The position numbers were made by a program, and so were the translations under genes. Of a DNA stretch of 64,000 nt, positions 8,880 to 17,180 are shown in pieces; position 1 is the first letter of the stretch, and each line of letters begins with the position of its first letter. The stretch is taken from NCBI GenBank assembly GCA_934502885.1, contig CAKSUT010000001.1:62001-126000 (forward strand), read 5' to 3'. The stretch comes from an uncultured Eubacteriales bacterium (GTDB lineage: Bacteria; Bacillota; Clostridia; Oscillospirales; CAG-382). The notes under the pieces are model-generated. The model was not told where the DNA came from, ran no database searches, and saw only the letters and a program-made list of their open reading frames with translations.

Positions 8880-10352
8880 TCAATATTCGCCGTGGTAAAT
8901 CGGTGCGAGTGCATCATGCACAGCCTTGTATTTTTTGAAGACCTCAGCATATTTTGCGGTGTTTTCGGGGTCAGGCACCGTGACGGTGTCCTTCTCCATA
9001 CACTTTGACACGGCGTCCTCTGGAGAGGCAAAAACACCTGCCGAAATGCCGGCAAGCATCGCAGAGCCGAGGGAGGAATCACTGCTCTTTGTCGTAAACA
9101 CGGTAATTCCGAGTACATCAGCGGTGATTTTGCGCCATATGGGACTTGCCGCACCGCCGCCTATTATTACGGCCTCGTTTTCGTGCGGAATGCCTATCTC
9201 TTCAAGTGCATTCTTACAGTCGAGAAGCGAGAACGCAACTCCCTCCATTACAGCACGGCTGAAGTGTCCCCTGCCGTGACCTGCGCGGAGTCCTATAAAG
9301 CTACCGCAGAGAAGCGGATCGGCATATGGGGTAAGTTCACCGTTGAGGTAGGGATTAAATATCACGCCGTCACAGCCTATCGGCACTTTCTCCGCCTCTG
9401 CGTCAAGCTCACGGTAATTGCCGCCGAAGGTATCTCTGTACCAACGGTATGATGCGGCGCAGGATTTGGTTGCCGTTCCGGGATACCATAGACCGTCGGC
9501 GATGTGGGAATAATTGATAAGGTGGCGGTTGGGATAAGGCTTATCTGTAATGACGCATATACGACCTGCCGTCGCAAGCTTTACAGTCATCTGACCTTTC
9601 GACACAGCCCCGGACGCAAAGACCTCCATTACGGTATCCGTGGTTCCGCAGATTACGGGTGTACCGGCGGCAAGCCCCATTTCGGACGCCGCTTTTTCAG
9701 TGACCTTGCCGATGACGTCGGTAGGCTTGACTATGGGCGGAAGAATCGACATATCGAGTCCTGCGATGCCGCAAAGCTCCTTTGACCACTCGAGTTTTTC
9801 GCAGTCGAAGAGCATACTTCCCTCAGCCTCGATATAGTCGGTGCAGTAAACGTCAGTTACCCTATAACGGATATAATCCTTCTCGAAAAAAACCTTCCGA
9901 GCACCCGAGAAAACCTCCGGACGGTGCTTTTTAAGCCACATTATCTGCGGAAGAGTCCAGATGGTATCGGGCTTATGGAAAGTCTTTTTGAGAATGAGGT
10001 CGAGATAATTTTCACGCAGATACGCCGACTCCTCTGTGCTTCGGGAGTCCGTCCAGTGTATTGCCGGATAAAGGGACTTTCCGTTTTCGTCGGTAAAGAG
10101 AAACGTGTGCGTTGCGGAATCTATTGCGACGGTGAGAATATCCGAGGGATTAACGCCGCTTTTTTCGAGAAGCGCTTTGGTATTCTCGCAGAGAGCGCAG
10201 TACCAGTCGTCGGGATTCTGTTCGCACCAACCGTTCTCGGGGTGGTATGTGGGGTACTCGACGGTATTGGAGGCGGCGATTTTGCCCCCCGTCGTGAGAA
10301 GCGTTGCCTTTGACGCACCGCCGCCGAAGTCTATTCCGAGTAAGTATTTCAT
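8880..10352 (-). CDS. FGGY-family carbohydrate kinase (xylulokinase-like)
   Basis: A 490-residue kinase with the sugar-kinase/actin fold. The phosphate-1 loop is LLGIDFGGGASKATLL at the N-terminus. AIHWTDSRS holds a likely catalytic Asp. TDTVMEVFASGAV starts the second domain, and the adenosine loop is AVIIGGGAASPIW. Length is normal for xylulokinase-like members, which phosphorylate pentuloses or related ketoses. It is the last gene of the leftward operon, 66 bases after IolB, with CAAGGAG before the ATG. The operon thus holds two sugar kinases of unrelated folds. This one may act on the ketose made by the FucI/AraA-like isomerase encoded at the operon start (inference). Substrate cannot be read from sequence. 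Confidence 0.85.
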   Translation of the reverse strand: MKYLLGIDFGGGASKATLLTTGGKIAASNTVEYPTYHPENGWCEQNPDDWYCALCENTKALLEKSGVNPSDILTVAIDSATHTFLFTDENGKSLYPAIHWTDSRSTEESAYLRENYLDLILKKTFHKPDTIWTLPQIMWLKKHRPEVFSGARKVFFEKDYIRYRVTDVYCTDYIEAEGSMLFDCEKLEWSKELCGIAGLDMSILPPIVKPTDVIGKVTEKAASEMGLAAGTPVICGTTDTVMEVFASGAVSKGQMTVKLATAGRICVITDKPYPNRHLINYSHIADGLWYPGTATKSCAASYRWYRDTFGGNYRELDAEAEKVPIGCDGVIFNPYLNGELTPYADPLLCGSFIGLRAGHGRGHFSRAVMEGVAFSLLDCKNALEEIGIPHENEAVIIGGGAASPIWRKITADVLGITVFTTKSSDSSLGSAMLAGISAGVFASPEDAVSKCMEKDTVTVPDPENTAKYAEVFKKYKAVHDALAPIYHGEY

Positions 10353-10418
10353 GGTAACTCCTTGTCAAAGCCAAATGGGCGGTATCTGCCTGACGCAAAA
10401 GCTCCGCCCGTTTGTAAA

Positions 10419-11204
10419 TCAGTTATTAAGCCACTTATGATCCTCGTCGGTCGTCATGAAGAAGCCTCTGTCCTTGCCTGCCATTATCCAGAGATAGTAG
10501 TTATCGTAGCCGGGAGCGGTGTGGAAAGGATGATATCCTCTCGGAATCTCAACGAAGTCGCCGCTCTTTACGACGTACACCTCGTCAACGTCGCCCTCCT
10601 TGGTGTATACTCTCTGAATACCGAAGCCTTCGGGCTTCTTGAACTCATAGTAGTATATCTCCTCGGTAGCCGCCTCTGTGGGCATATTGTCGTCGTCGTG
10701 CTTATGGGGAGGATAGCTTGCCCACTGACCGCCCTTGACGTATGCTTCGCCGATATAGAGTATATCCGCATCGACGTTCTCGGCAAGGATGAAGTGAGCC
10801 TGTCTCTGCCAGCCGGGCTTGCCCATGTCCTTTATTACGACGTCCTCCGGCTTTATGAGAACCGGCTTGTGGTCACGCCACGAGGGGGACTTCGACACCG
10901 CTATCGAAACCTCGGTAACAGCGGTTATGGTAAATTCAGTGTTTCTCGGAACGTACACGCAGGTAGCAGGACCGTCGAAAACGTCCTTTCTCTTGCCTAT
11001 TCCCTTATACTCAAAGCCTTCTCCCACAACGTCGCACGAGCCGCCGAGGATAACGAGACCGTACTCCTTATCGGCTTCACGGTAGGTCTTTTTTTCGCCG
11101 GGAGCGAGTCTTACCATGTCTATCTCGACCTGCTGACAGTAGCTGTCTTCTCTTGTATAGATTTCGCTTTTGCCGTACTTTTTATTCCAGGTTCTCTTAT
11201 ACAT
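10419..11204 (-). CDS. iolB: 5-deoxy-glucuronate isomerase (IolB) family protein
   Basis: A 261-residue double-cupin protein of the KduI/IolB family. IolB converts 5-deoxy-D-glucuronate to 5-dehydro-2-deoxy-D-gluconate in inositol breakdown. The signature metal-binding stretch WASYPPHKHD and EEIYYYEF is present, followed by EVYVVKSGDFVEIPRGYHPFH. The first 8 bases overlap the end of the preceding kinase gene, so the two are translationally coupled. IolB, a PfkB kinase and an IolJ-like aldolase in a row match the lower inositol pathway, which ends in dihydroxyacetone phosphate and malonate semialdehyde. The upper genes iolG, iolE and iolD are absent from this operon. A KduI-like role on unsaturated-uronate products is the alternative, though the motifs fit IolB better. 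Confidence 0.85.
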   Translation of the reverse strand: MYKRTWNKKYGKSEIYTREDSYCQQVEIDMVRLAPGEKKTYREADKEYGLVILGGSCDVVGEGFEYKGIGKRKDVFDGPATCVYVPRNTEFTITAVTEVSIAVSKSPSWRDHKPVLIKPEDVVIKDMGKPGWQRQAHFILAENVDADILYIGEAYVKGGQWASYPPHKHDDDNMPTEAATEEIYYYEFKKPEGFGIQRVYTKEGDVDEVYVVKSGDFVEIPRGYHPFHTAPGYDNYYLWIMAGKDRGFFMTTDEDHKWLNN

Positions 11205-12114
11205 TGTAACCGTTCTCCTTTAAGTATTTTACTGTTGTGTCATAATCCGGCACGCTCTTTCTCGCGCCGATTCCGGTACACTTGAGTCCCGACACGGCAC
11301 TTGAAAAATGGCACGCCTTCTCAAAGTCAAAGCCCTTTGCGAGAGCCGCCGCAAATGCGCCGTGGAACACGTCTCCGGCGCCGTTTGAGTCAACGACCTC
11401 GGCAGGATATATGGGGTAATGTATCACTTCTTCTCCGCAATACATTATGCCTCCGGTCTTCCCTGTGGTTATTACAACGACCTCGGGACTGTACCTTTCG
11501 TAAAGCTCCTTTGCCGCCTCTTCGACCGTACTCTTGCCGGTAAAGCCGAGTGCGTATTCCTTCGACGGTATGAGTATATCGACGTAAGGGAGGAGCTTTT
11601 CAATACCGTCGTAGAGTCCGCCGGCGTCGTACAAAACCTTTGTCCCCGACTCGCGCGCGATTTTTGCCGCCTCGACTGCCGCAGTCAGCTCGTTTCCGTC
11701 AAGCATGAGAATTTCGGCGTCTCTTATTGCCTGCTTCTTCTTTTCGTCAAGAACGAGAGGCGGAAGGTCGCCTTTGTCGAACACGCAGGTTCTCGACGTA
11801 CTCTCGCGGCTGAGCCATATGCACGAGGTAAATGCGCGGTGACCGGGTATCATATCGACATTTTCGCAGTCAACGCCGTACTTTATGAAGTCCTCACGCA
11901 GGAAGTGTCCCGATGAGTCGTCCGACAGCACGCCGATAAAGCCGCAGGACTCACCGAGCTTTGATGCGGCGACTATTCCGGTTGCGGTAGGTCCGCCGCC
12001 GGCAAGCACCGTTCCCTCGGCACGGAGCTTTGTGTCTTCGGTGGGATAATGCGGCACGGTGATGAGCGTGTCCATAACGCACGCACCGATACCTACAATC
12101 TTTGCCTTTCCCAT
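11197..12114 (-). CDS. PfkB-family sugar kinase (IolC-like role by context)
   Basis: A 305-residue ribokinase-fold enzyme. An N-terminal GGGPTATGIVAASKLG glycine-rich segment and the C-terminal catalytic motif EVVDSNGAGDVFHGAF, with Asp as base, are clear. Overlapping IolB by 8 bases and lying 3 bases after the aldolase gene, it is well placed to phosphorylate 5-dehydro-2-deoxygluconate as IolC does, providing the aldolase substrate. The sequence alone does not separate IolC from KdgK or ribokinase relatives, so the role is inferred from operon order. Length is ordinary for single-domain PfkB kinases; it is not the long IolC-aldolase fusion seen in some bacteria. Confidence 0.8.
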   Translation of the reverse strand: MGKAKIVGIGACVMDTLITVPHYPTEDTKLRAEGTVLAGGGPTATGIVAASKLGESCGFIGVLSDDSSGHFLREDFIKYGVDCENVDMIPGHRAFTSCIWLSRESTSRTCVFDKGDLPPLVLDEKKKQAIRDAEILMLDGNELTAAVEAAKIARESGTKVLYDAGGLYDGIEKLLPYVDILIPSKEYALGFTGKSTVEEAAKELYERYSPEVVVITTGKTGGIMYCGEEVIHYPIYPAEVVDSNGAGDVFHGAFAAALAKGFDFEKACHFSSAVSGLKCTGIGARKSVPDYDTTVKYLKENGYNV

Positions 12115-12117
12115 AGT

Positions 12118-12945
12118 TTACGCCTTTCCGGCAGCACCGAGAAGGTTTATCTTGGAAAGTGCGAACGACTTAACCGCCTTTATCGGCTCTTTCATAAAGA
12201 GGTCTATTGCGACGATGTCTCTCGATACGCCGAACACGCCGTCAAGGAAGGAGTAGCATACGTCCGTACCGAAGTTTATCTTTCTGATACCTGCCTTAAT
12301 GGAAGCGACTATCTGATCGTCCGGTATTCCCGAACCGCCGTGAAGAACAAGAGGTATTCCGGTTGCCTTCTTGATGTCGGCGATTCTTTCGATATCGAGC
12401 TTCGGAGGCTTCTTGTATCTGCCGTGAGCCGTGCCGACGAGCACCGCAAGAGCGGCGACTCCGGTCTTCTCGACGAAGGTCTTTGCCTCGGCGACGTTTG
12501 TAAATTCGTCCATGGAGGTGTCGTTAACCGTACCGACGTGACCGAGTTCGCCCTCAACGGGTACTCCCAAATATCCGCAGGTATCGACTATCTTCTTTGT
12601 CATTGCGATATTGTCCTCAAAATCGAGAGCCGAAGCATCTATCATGATGCCGGTGCAACCGTAACGCAAAGCTCTTGTCACTTCAAGCTCACCTGCGCCG
12701 TGGTCGAGGTGGAAGCAGACGGGAACTGAAGCACTCTCCGCCGCCTTGAGGATAATCGGCGCGAGATAGAAAGCACTGCCCTCTTTGAAAAGACGGCTGT
12801 AGGACTGGAGTATAACGGGAGCTTTCGCCTCTTCGGCAGCCTCTATCGCACCCATTACGGTTTCCATATTGTAAACGTTGAATGCCGGAACAGCAAAGCC
12901 GCCCTTTTCGGCAATATCAAGTATTTCCTTAAGATTCACGAGCAT
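12118..12945 (-). CDS. Class II ketose-bisphosphate aldolase, IolJ-like
   Basis: A 275-residue zinc-dependent aldolase of the FbaA/GatY/KbaY/IolJ family. Zinc ligands and phosphate-binding parts are visible: CFHLDHG, GELGHVG, LVGTAHGRYK, LVLHGGSGIPD and INFGTD. With IolB and the PfkB kinase adjacent, the likeliest substrate is 6-phospho-5-dehydro-2-deoxygluconate, cleaved to dihydroxyacetone phosphate and malonate semialdehyde. Fructose- or tagatose-bisphosphate aldolase activity cannot be excluded from sequence. AAAGGAAATG precedes the ATG by a few bases. The gene sits in the middle of the operon, between the Fe-S protein and the kinase, with gaps of 3-29 bases. Confidence 0.85.
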   Translation of the reverse strand: MLVNLKEILDIAEKGGFAVPAFNVYNMETVMGAIEAAEEAKAPVILQSYSRLFKEGSAFYLAPIILKAAESASVPVCFHLDHGAGELEVTRALRYGCTGIMIDASALDFEDNIAMTKKIVDTCGYLGVPVEGELGHVGTVNDTSMDEFTNVAEAKTFVEKTGVAALAVLVGTAHGRYKKPPKLDIERIADIKKATGIPLVLHGGSGIPDDQIVASIKAGIRKINFGTDVCYSFLDGVFGVSRDIVAIDLFMKEPIKAVKSFALSKINLLGAAGKA

Positions 12946-12974
12946 TTTAACGCATTTCCTTTCTTCAGAATCAA

Positions 12975-14063
12975 TCAGAGTGCAAGCTCCGCAATTGCGA
13001 TAACCTCAACGCCCTCGGGAGCGTTTTCGGAAAGAAGCTTATACTCATCGGGGGTTGCGGTGACGATAACTTTTGCGCCCATGTCGGTGGCGTTTACGAT
13101 TCTGTTCTTTGCAACAAGCTTCATAACGTCGGGGATATACTCATTCATTATGAGACTGCCGCCGAGCATTGTCTGCTTGCGGTTGAGAAGCATTTCGGTG
13201 ATATCGGCATATGCGCCTATAAACTCTCTTGCCGGCTCTGTTTCCTCAAGCTCTCTTGCGAGCATTGCGGGATCCTGATATGTAACGGTCTTACCGCTCT
13301 TTGCGGCGACAAGCTTGCCGTCCTTAACGAGAGAAGCGAGTTCTGCGGTGAGAGTTACAAGCTTACACTTAAGCTCAACGCCCCATTCCTTATACTCTCT
13401 TGCGAACATCTTCATATCGTTCGGGGAGAGGACAATGACGGTTTTGTACTTATTGAGTACGGCTGCCGCTTTCTCGGTTGCGCTCTTTGTTTCGTCAACG
13501 TCGGAGACAAGTGTGTCGAGTCCGAGTCCACTGTCGGGTTCATCAGCTCCGGAAAGCACGGTGAACGATACGCCTGCCTTTTTGAGTGCCTTTATTGCGG
13601 AAGCGGCAAACTTCGGAGCAAGATATCTCGCCTCGGCTCCGATATAGAGAAGCGTGTCGGCGTTTTTGTCAAGCTCCTTCGATTCGTCGTCTATGCAGCG
13701 GCAGTACTCGGTTTTGCCGTAGATATTGCCGGTTTTATCAAAATTTTCGATGAGCTTCGTTACGTATTCGGGAGTGATTCCATCGAGAGCGGCCTCACGG
13801 CGAACCTCTTTTGTAAACTTTACGGGATCCCAGCCGGTGGCGCAGTCGTTGGTGCAGGCTTCGCACAAAGCGCACTCATACACGTCGTCGATACAGTCCG
13901 AAAGCTTCGCCGCTCCTCTTTCGACGAGTGAAAGCGCAAGCGCTCTCGCACGGGAGGTATCTCTCTCCTGACCGGTTGCGTTGCCTATGGGGCAGATATG
14001 ACGGCACATCCAGCAAAAGCGGCAGCTGTCTATGATTTCCTTACTCTTCTGTGAAATAAGCAT
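12975..14063 (-). CDS. Iron-sulfur protein, GlcF/HdrB-like, with degenerate CCG domains
   Basis: A 362-residue protein. Two N-terminal 4Fe-4S motifs are intact: CRFCWMCRHICP near residues 14-25 and CALCEACTNDC near residues 64-74. This is the ferredoxin-like part of glycolate-oxidase subunit F and related electron-transfer partners. Family members usually continue with two cysteine-rich CCG domains. Here the corresponding segments read LLYIGAEARYLAP and TYQDPAMLAR, and the expected cysteines (as in HDPC) are gone. It probably passes electrons from the FAD oxidase encoded next to it to an unknown acceptor, without a CCG-bound noncanonical cluster. It is a soluble operon member lying 48 bases after the oxidase gene. 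Confidence 0.8.
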   Translation of the reverse strand: MLISQKSKEIIDSCRFCWMCRHICPIGNATGQERDTSRARALALSLVERGAAKLSDCIDDVYECALCEACTNDCATGWDPVKFTKEVRREAALDGITPEYVTKLIENFDKTGNIYGKTEYCRCIDDESKELDKNADTLLYIGAEARYLAPKFAASAIKALKKAGVSFTVLSGADEPDSGLGLDTLVSDVDETKSATEKAAAVLNKYKTVIVLSPNDMKMFAREYKEWGVELKCKLVTLTAELASLVKDGKLVAAKSGKTVTYQDPAMLARELEETEPAREFIGAYADITEMLLNRKQTMLGGSLIMNEYIPDVMKLVAKNRIVNATDMGAKVIVTATPDEYKLLSENAPEGVEVIAIAELAL

Positions 14064-14111
14064 AATATTTTTTCCTTTCGTGAAGTTAAAGTATCAGCGG
14101 CACGCTGTCCG

Positions 14112-15536
14112 TCAAATTCCGAGCTTGAAGGGGTTCATGATACCGTTGGGGTCAAGCTCTCTCTTTATTCCCTCGAAAACCTGCATTGCGGGTCCGTACT
14201 GCTCTTTCATGAGTCTGCCGAGCTTTATTCCGACACCGTGGTGGTCGTTTACGACGCCGCCGTTTGCAATTGCCGTTCTTACGCCGCAGGTCCAGATTGC
14301 GTTGTGGAGTCTGAGCGCTTCGTGGGGATCCTTGGGAGGATTGTCAACTATGAAGCGGTCGTATACCATCGCGCCCCACTCATACCAGTGTGAGAAGTGT
14401 GCGATAAAGCGAGCCATGGGGAAGTTTGTCTCTATAGCCTCTTTCATTGCCCAGTATATCTTTTCTATCTTGTCGTAGGGAGCTATTGTGTCCATCGTTC
14501 CGAACATCTGAGGAAGATCCATCATATGACCGGGATAGAAGAATGTAATCTTCTCGTTCCACCACTTTTCGCCGTACTCACTGCCGAGGTCTTCCGCACC
14601 GTACTTCTTGAAGGTTTCGAGAAGTATCTTCTCCTCTACCTCAACAAGCTCATGTACGCCCTCTATTGCGATATTCATAAATGCGCCCGGCTTTTCGACG
14701 CCGACTATCTTCTTAATAAGAGATGCGGTTTCCGCCGGGTCGTAAAGACGCATAACCGACGGCTTGAACTTCTGAAGAAGCTCTCTCGACGCCTTGAATG
14801 CGCCTGTCATATCCTTGAAGAGGAAGCCTCTGAAGCGTCTTTCCTCGGGCTGATCGTATATTCTCATCTGCGCCTTTGTGATAACGCCGAGAGTACCCTC
14901 GGAGCCGATGAATATCTGATTGAGGTCGGGACCGGCGGCGTGTTTGGGAGCGGACGAGGTGTTGATGATATCGCCGTTCGGGAGAACGACCTCCATTTGG
15001 AGAACCATGTCGTCGATTTTGCCGTACTTCGTGGAGACGACGCCTATACCTCTGTGTGCGAGGAAGCCGCCGACCGTCGAGCAGGTAAGAGACGACGGAT
15101 AATGCATCGTTGCGTATCCCTTTTCGTTTGCCGCCCACTCAATGTGCTTATAGATTGCGCCCGTGCCGCACTCGATGTACATACTGTCGGTGTTGACGTC
15201 GTAAATCTGATTCATTCTCTTTGTGTCGAGGACGATACCGCCGGCAACCGGGATAGCACCACCCTGTGTTCCGCCGCCGCCGCCCCATGTGGTAACGGGG
15301 ATTTTGTAGTAGTTTGCGATTTTGAGAATCTTCGAGGTTTCCTCGGCGTTCTTAGGAGAGACGATAACGTCAGCCTCGGGCATACGGAGTCCTCTGTCGC
15401 TCCACATACGGGAGAGCCAGAAATAGTCAACGCTGTGTGTGATTTTGTCGATTTCCTTGACGGAGCAGTTCTCTCTGCCGACTGCGTCCTCAAGCTCGGA
15501 CATAATCATGTCGGTCATGAATTCATTGTAAAGCAT
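14112..15536 (-). CDS. FAD-linked oxidase of the GlcD/alkylglycerone-phosphate-synthase type
   Basis: A 474-residue VAO/PCMH-fold flavoprotein. The FAD-binding part has TTWGGGGGTQGGA, HYPSSLTCSTVGGFLAHRG and IFIGSEGTLGVITKA. The C-terminal cap ends with VVNDHHGVGIKLGRL and LDPNGIMNPFKLG, as in GlcD and alkylglycerone-phosphate synthases, where the histidine pair is catalytic. It most likely oxidises a hydroxy acid or polyol and hands electrons to the Fe-S protein encoded 48 bases downstream. It stands in the operon where an NAD-dependent dehydrogenase such as IolG would be expected. The substrate is not predictable from sequence. GAAAGGAAAG precedes the ATG. Confidence 0.85.
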   Translation of the reverse strand: MLYNEFMTDMIMSELEDAVGRENCSVKEIDKITHSVDYFWLSRMWSDRGLRMPEADVIVSPKNAEETSKILKIANYYKIPVTTWGGGGGTQGGAIPVAGGIVLDTKRMNQIYDVNTDSMYIECGTGAIYKHIEWAANEKGYATMHYPSSLTCSTVGGFLAHRGIGVVSTKYGKIDDMVLQMEVVLPNGDIINTSSAPKHAAGPDLNQIFIGSEGTLGVITKAQMRIYDQPEERRFRGFLFKDMTGAFKASRELLQKFKPSVMRLYDPAETASLIKKIVGVEKPGAFMNIAIEGVHELVEVEEKILLETFKKYGAEDLGSEYGEKWWNEKITFFYPGHMMDLPQMFGTMDTIAPYDKIEKIYWAMKEAIETNFPMARFIAHFSHWYEWGAMVYDRFIVDNPPKDPHEALRLHNAIWTCGVRTAIANGGVVNDHHGVGIKLGRLMKEQYGPAMQVFEGIKRELDPNGIMNPFKLGI

Positions 15537-15565
15537 CGTATCTTTCCTTTCGGTTAAGTTTATTA

Positions 15566-16966
15566 TTACTCGACTGTATCGATTTTAAGCTCGCCTGCGT
15601 ACTTGCAGAATTCCTCTATAACGTCCTTGTAGTCGCCCTCGATTTCCGCCATATGGTGAATGTACGGACCGTCGATGAGCTTGTCCTCCCACTTTTTGAG
15701 GCTGTCGAACTTCGCCCAGATATATGTGCCGAACGTGTACGGTCCTTCTGCGGAATCGAACTCTCCGGCAAGCAGTTTATAGTCTCCGTCATCCTGATCG
15801 AAACGGGCTATGGTGTAGTGTCCGTCCTTAACCTTGAACCACTGTCGCATGTTGACGTTCTTTGCCTCGCTGTCGGGAGACTTGAGCGAATATGCAAACG
15901 GTCCGCAGTGCCAGAGAAGCTCTGTGTTCTTATCCTCGGGGTGACGTACAGTGAACTCTCCGAAAAACGGAACTTTCTTGCCGAGGGTTGCCGCCGAGAG
16001 AAGAGCCATTGTGATTGCGCCGTGGAAGTCGGACTCACAGCTGATTATGTAGCCCATATCGGCAAGGATGCTGTAAGCGGTGCAAGGCATAGCTCCGACA
16101 GCAAGCTGCATTGCCGTCCAGCACTCGGCGCTTACCGCATGAACCTTATACTCAGCAAAGATTTCCTCATAGAGAAGCACGAAAGCGTATATCTTTTTGA
16201 GAACAGGCTTTGTGAGGTCATCGAGAACGTATCTCGATTCTATAAGCTTTGCACCCTCTTCAAGCTCTGCGTCACGCTCTGCGAGAATGCGGTTGTACTT
16301 ATCGACAACGACCGCCATATTTATCGGAATGGAGCGTATGCCGAACTTACGGAGAATTTCGCCCTCGTTGTAGATAACAGAGCTGAAAGGCTTCGGTCTC
16401 ATGCCTACCTGAGCTATCTTCATTCCTCTGAAATTCTTCACCATGCACGAAACCGACACGAACTTTGCAAAGCCTTTTGCGAACTCCTCGGAATCAACCT
16501 TGCAGGTCTCTATGTGTGAGAACGGAACTCCGAATCTCTGAAGCTGACGGGACGCTCCGAATATACCGCACTGGCTGTCCGTGTATCTCATGCCGTCGGC
16601 GTCAAAAACATCGTCGAGCGGAGCCCAGAGACAGACAGGCTTGCCTACCTCCTTCGCAAGAACCGCTATTGCGTCCTCGTTGCCGAAGTTGCAGTTGATA
16701 ACGAGAACCGCATCAACCTTCTCGTTTTTGAACTTCTCCGCCATTGCGAGAGCGTCGTCCTCGGTGTAGATAATGTTTCTTTCGTTTACACCCTCGACGT
16801 CAACAAAGGTTACATTCTCGGAGGCAAAGTGCTTTTTGATGTAATCGGTGATAACCTCGCCTCTTTTTTCCGCAATCTCCCAGTTGAAAATTCCCGGGCG
16901 CGGAGTTACGTCACGTCTTATCGCCGCAAGAGCAACCTTGACGTTATAATTCATCATTGATGCCAT
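15566..16966 (-). CDS. FucI/AraA-superfamily sugar isomerase-like protein
   Basis: A 466-residue protein with the layout of the L-fucose/L-arabinose isomerase superfamily: an N-terminal Rossmann-like domain (AVLVINCNFGNEDAIAV, VCLWAPLDDV), a middle domain, and late segments GYIISCESDFHGAITM and LLWHCGPFAYS that should carry metal ligands. These enzymes interconvert aldoses and ketoses using manganese. The ATG at 16966 lies 7 bases from AAGGTGGG; a longer in-frame extension upstream has no ribosome-binding site. It is the first gene of the catabolic operon, directly behind a sigma-A promoter, so its reaction may be the entry step (inference). Similarity is to the superfamily; true FucI or AraA activity is uncertain. 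Confidence 0.75.
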   Translation of the reverse strand: MASMMNYNVKVALAAIRRDVTPRPGIFNWEIAEKRGEVITDYIKKHFASENVTFVDVEGVNERNIIYTEDDALAMAEKFKNEKVDAVLVINCNFGNEDAIAVLAKEVGKPVCLWAPLDDVFDADGMRYTDSQCGIFGASRQLQRFGVPFSHIETCKVDSEEFAKGFAKFVSVSCMVKNFRGMKIAQVGMRPKPFSSVIYNEGEILRKFGIRSIPINMAVVVDKYNRILAERDAELEEGAKLIESRYVLDDLTKPVLKKIYAFVLLYEEIFAEYKVHAVSAECWTAMQLAVGAMPCTAYSILADMGYIISCESDFHGAITMALLSAATLGKKVPFFGEFTVRHPEDKNTELLWHCGPFAYSLKSPDSEAKNVNMRQWFKVKDGHYTIARFDQDDGDYKLLAGEFDSAEGPYTFGTYIWAKFDSLKKWEDKLIDGPYIHHMAEIEGDYKDVIEEFCKYAGELKIDTVE

Positions 16967-17005
16967 TAAAGACCCACCTTTCGACAAATAAATATTTTCG
17001 GTATG

Positions 17006-17034
17006 ATTATACCACCGCATGAAAATCATTTCAA
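17006..17034 (-). promoter_or_regulatory. Sigma-A promoter of the catabolic operon
   Basis: On the minus strand TTGAAA (17029-17034), 17 bases, TATAAT (17006-17011), 40 bases before the first start codon. No regulator gene is adjacent. Confidence 0.75.
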
Positions 17035-17122
17035 TAGACGTTTGTAGGCAGAATTGAAAATATTTTTTTAACATTGAAACTTTGCAGACGCAAAAATTAT
17101 CTTCCCCGACGTTTTTGAGCGC

Positions 17123-17156
17123 AAAAAAGAACCGCAGACATTATCGTCTGCGGTTC
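17123..17156 (-). terminator. Terminator of the cobalamin-riboswitch operon
   Basis: A perfect 11-base stem, GAACCGCAGAC with GTCTGCGGTTC around ATTATC, is followed on the minus strand by six T. It lies 25 bases past the stop of the large SLH protein. Confidence 0.9.
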
Positions 17157-17180
17157 TCTGCGGACATATTCCGATTCGTT

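Noticed and set aside
10419..11204. KduI (5-keto-4-deoxyuronate isomerase) instead of IolB
   Set aside because: Both belong to one family, but the YPPHKHD and EEIYYYEF blocks and the adjacent aldolase fit IolB; no kduD is present.
14397..15557. A 386-codon plus-strand open frame opposite the FAD oxidase
   Set aside because: It lies entirely antisense to a clear flavoprotein gene, has biased composition and no start signal.
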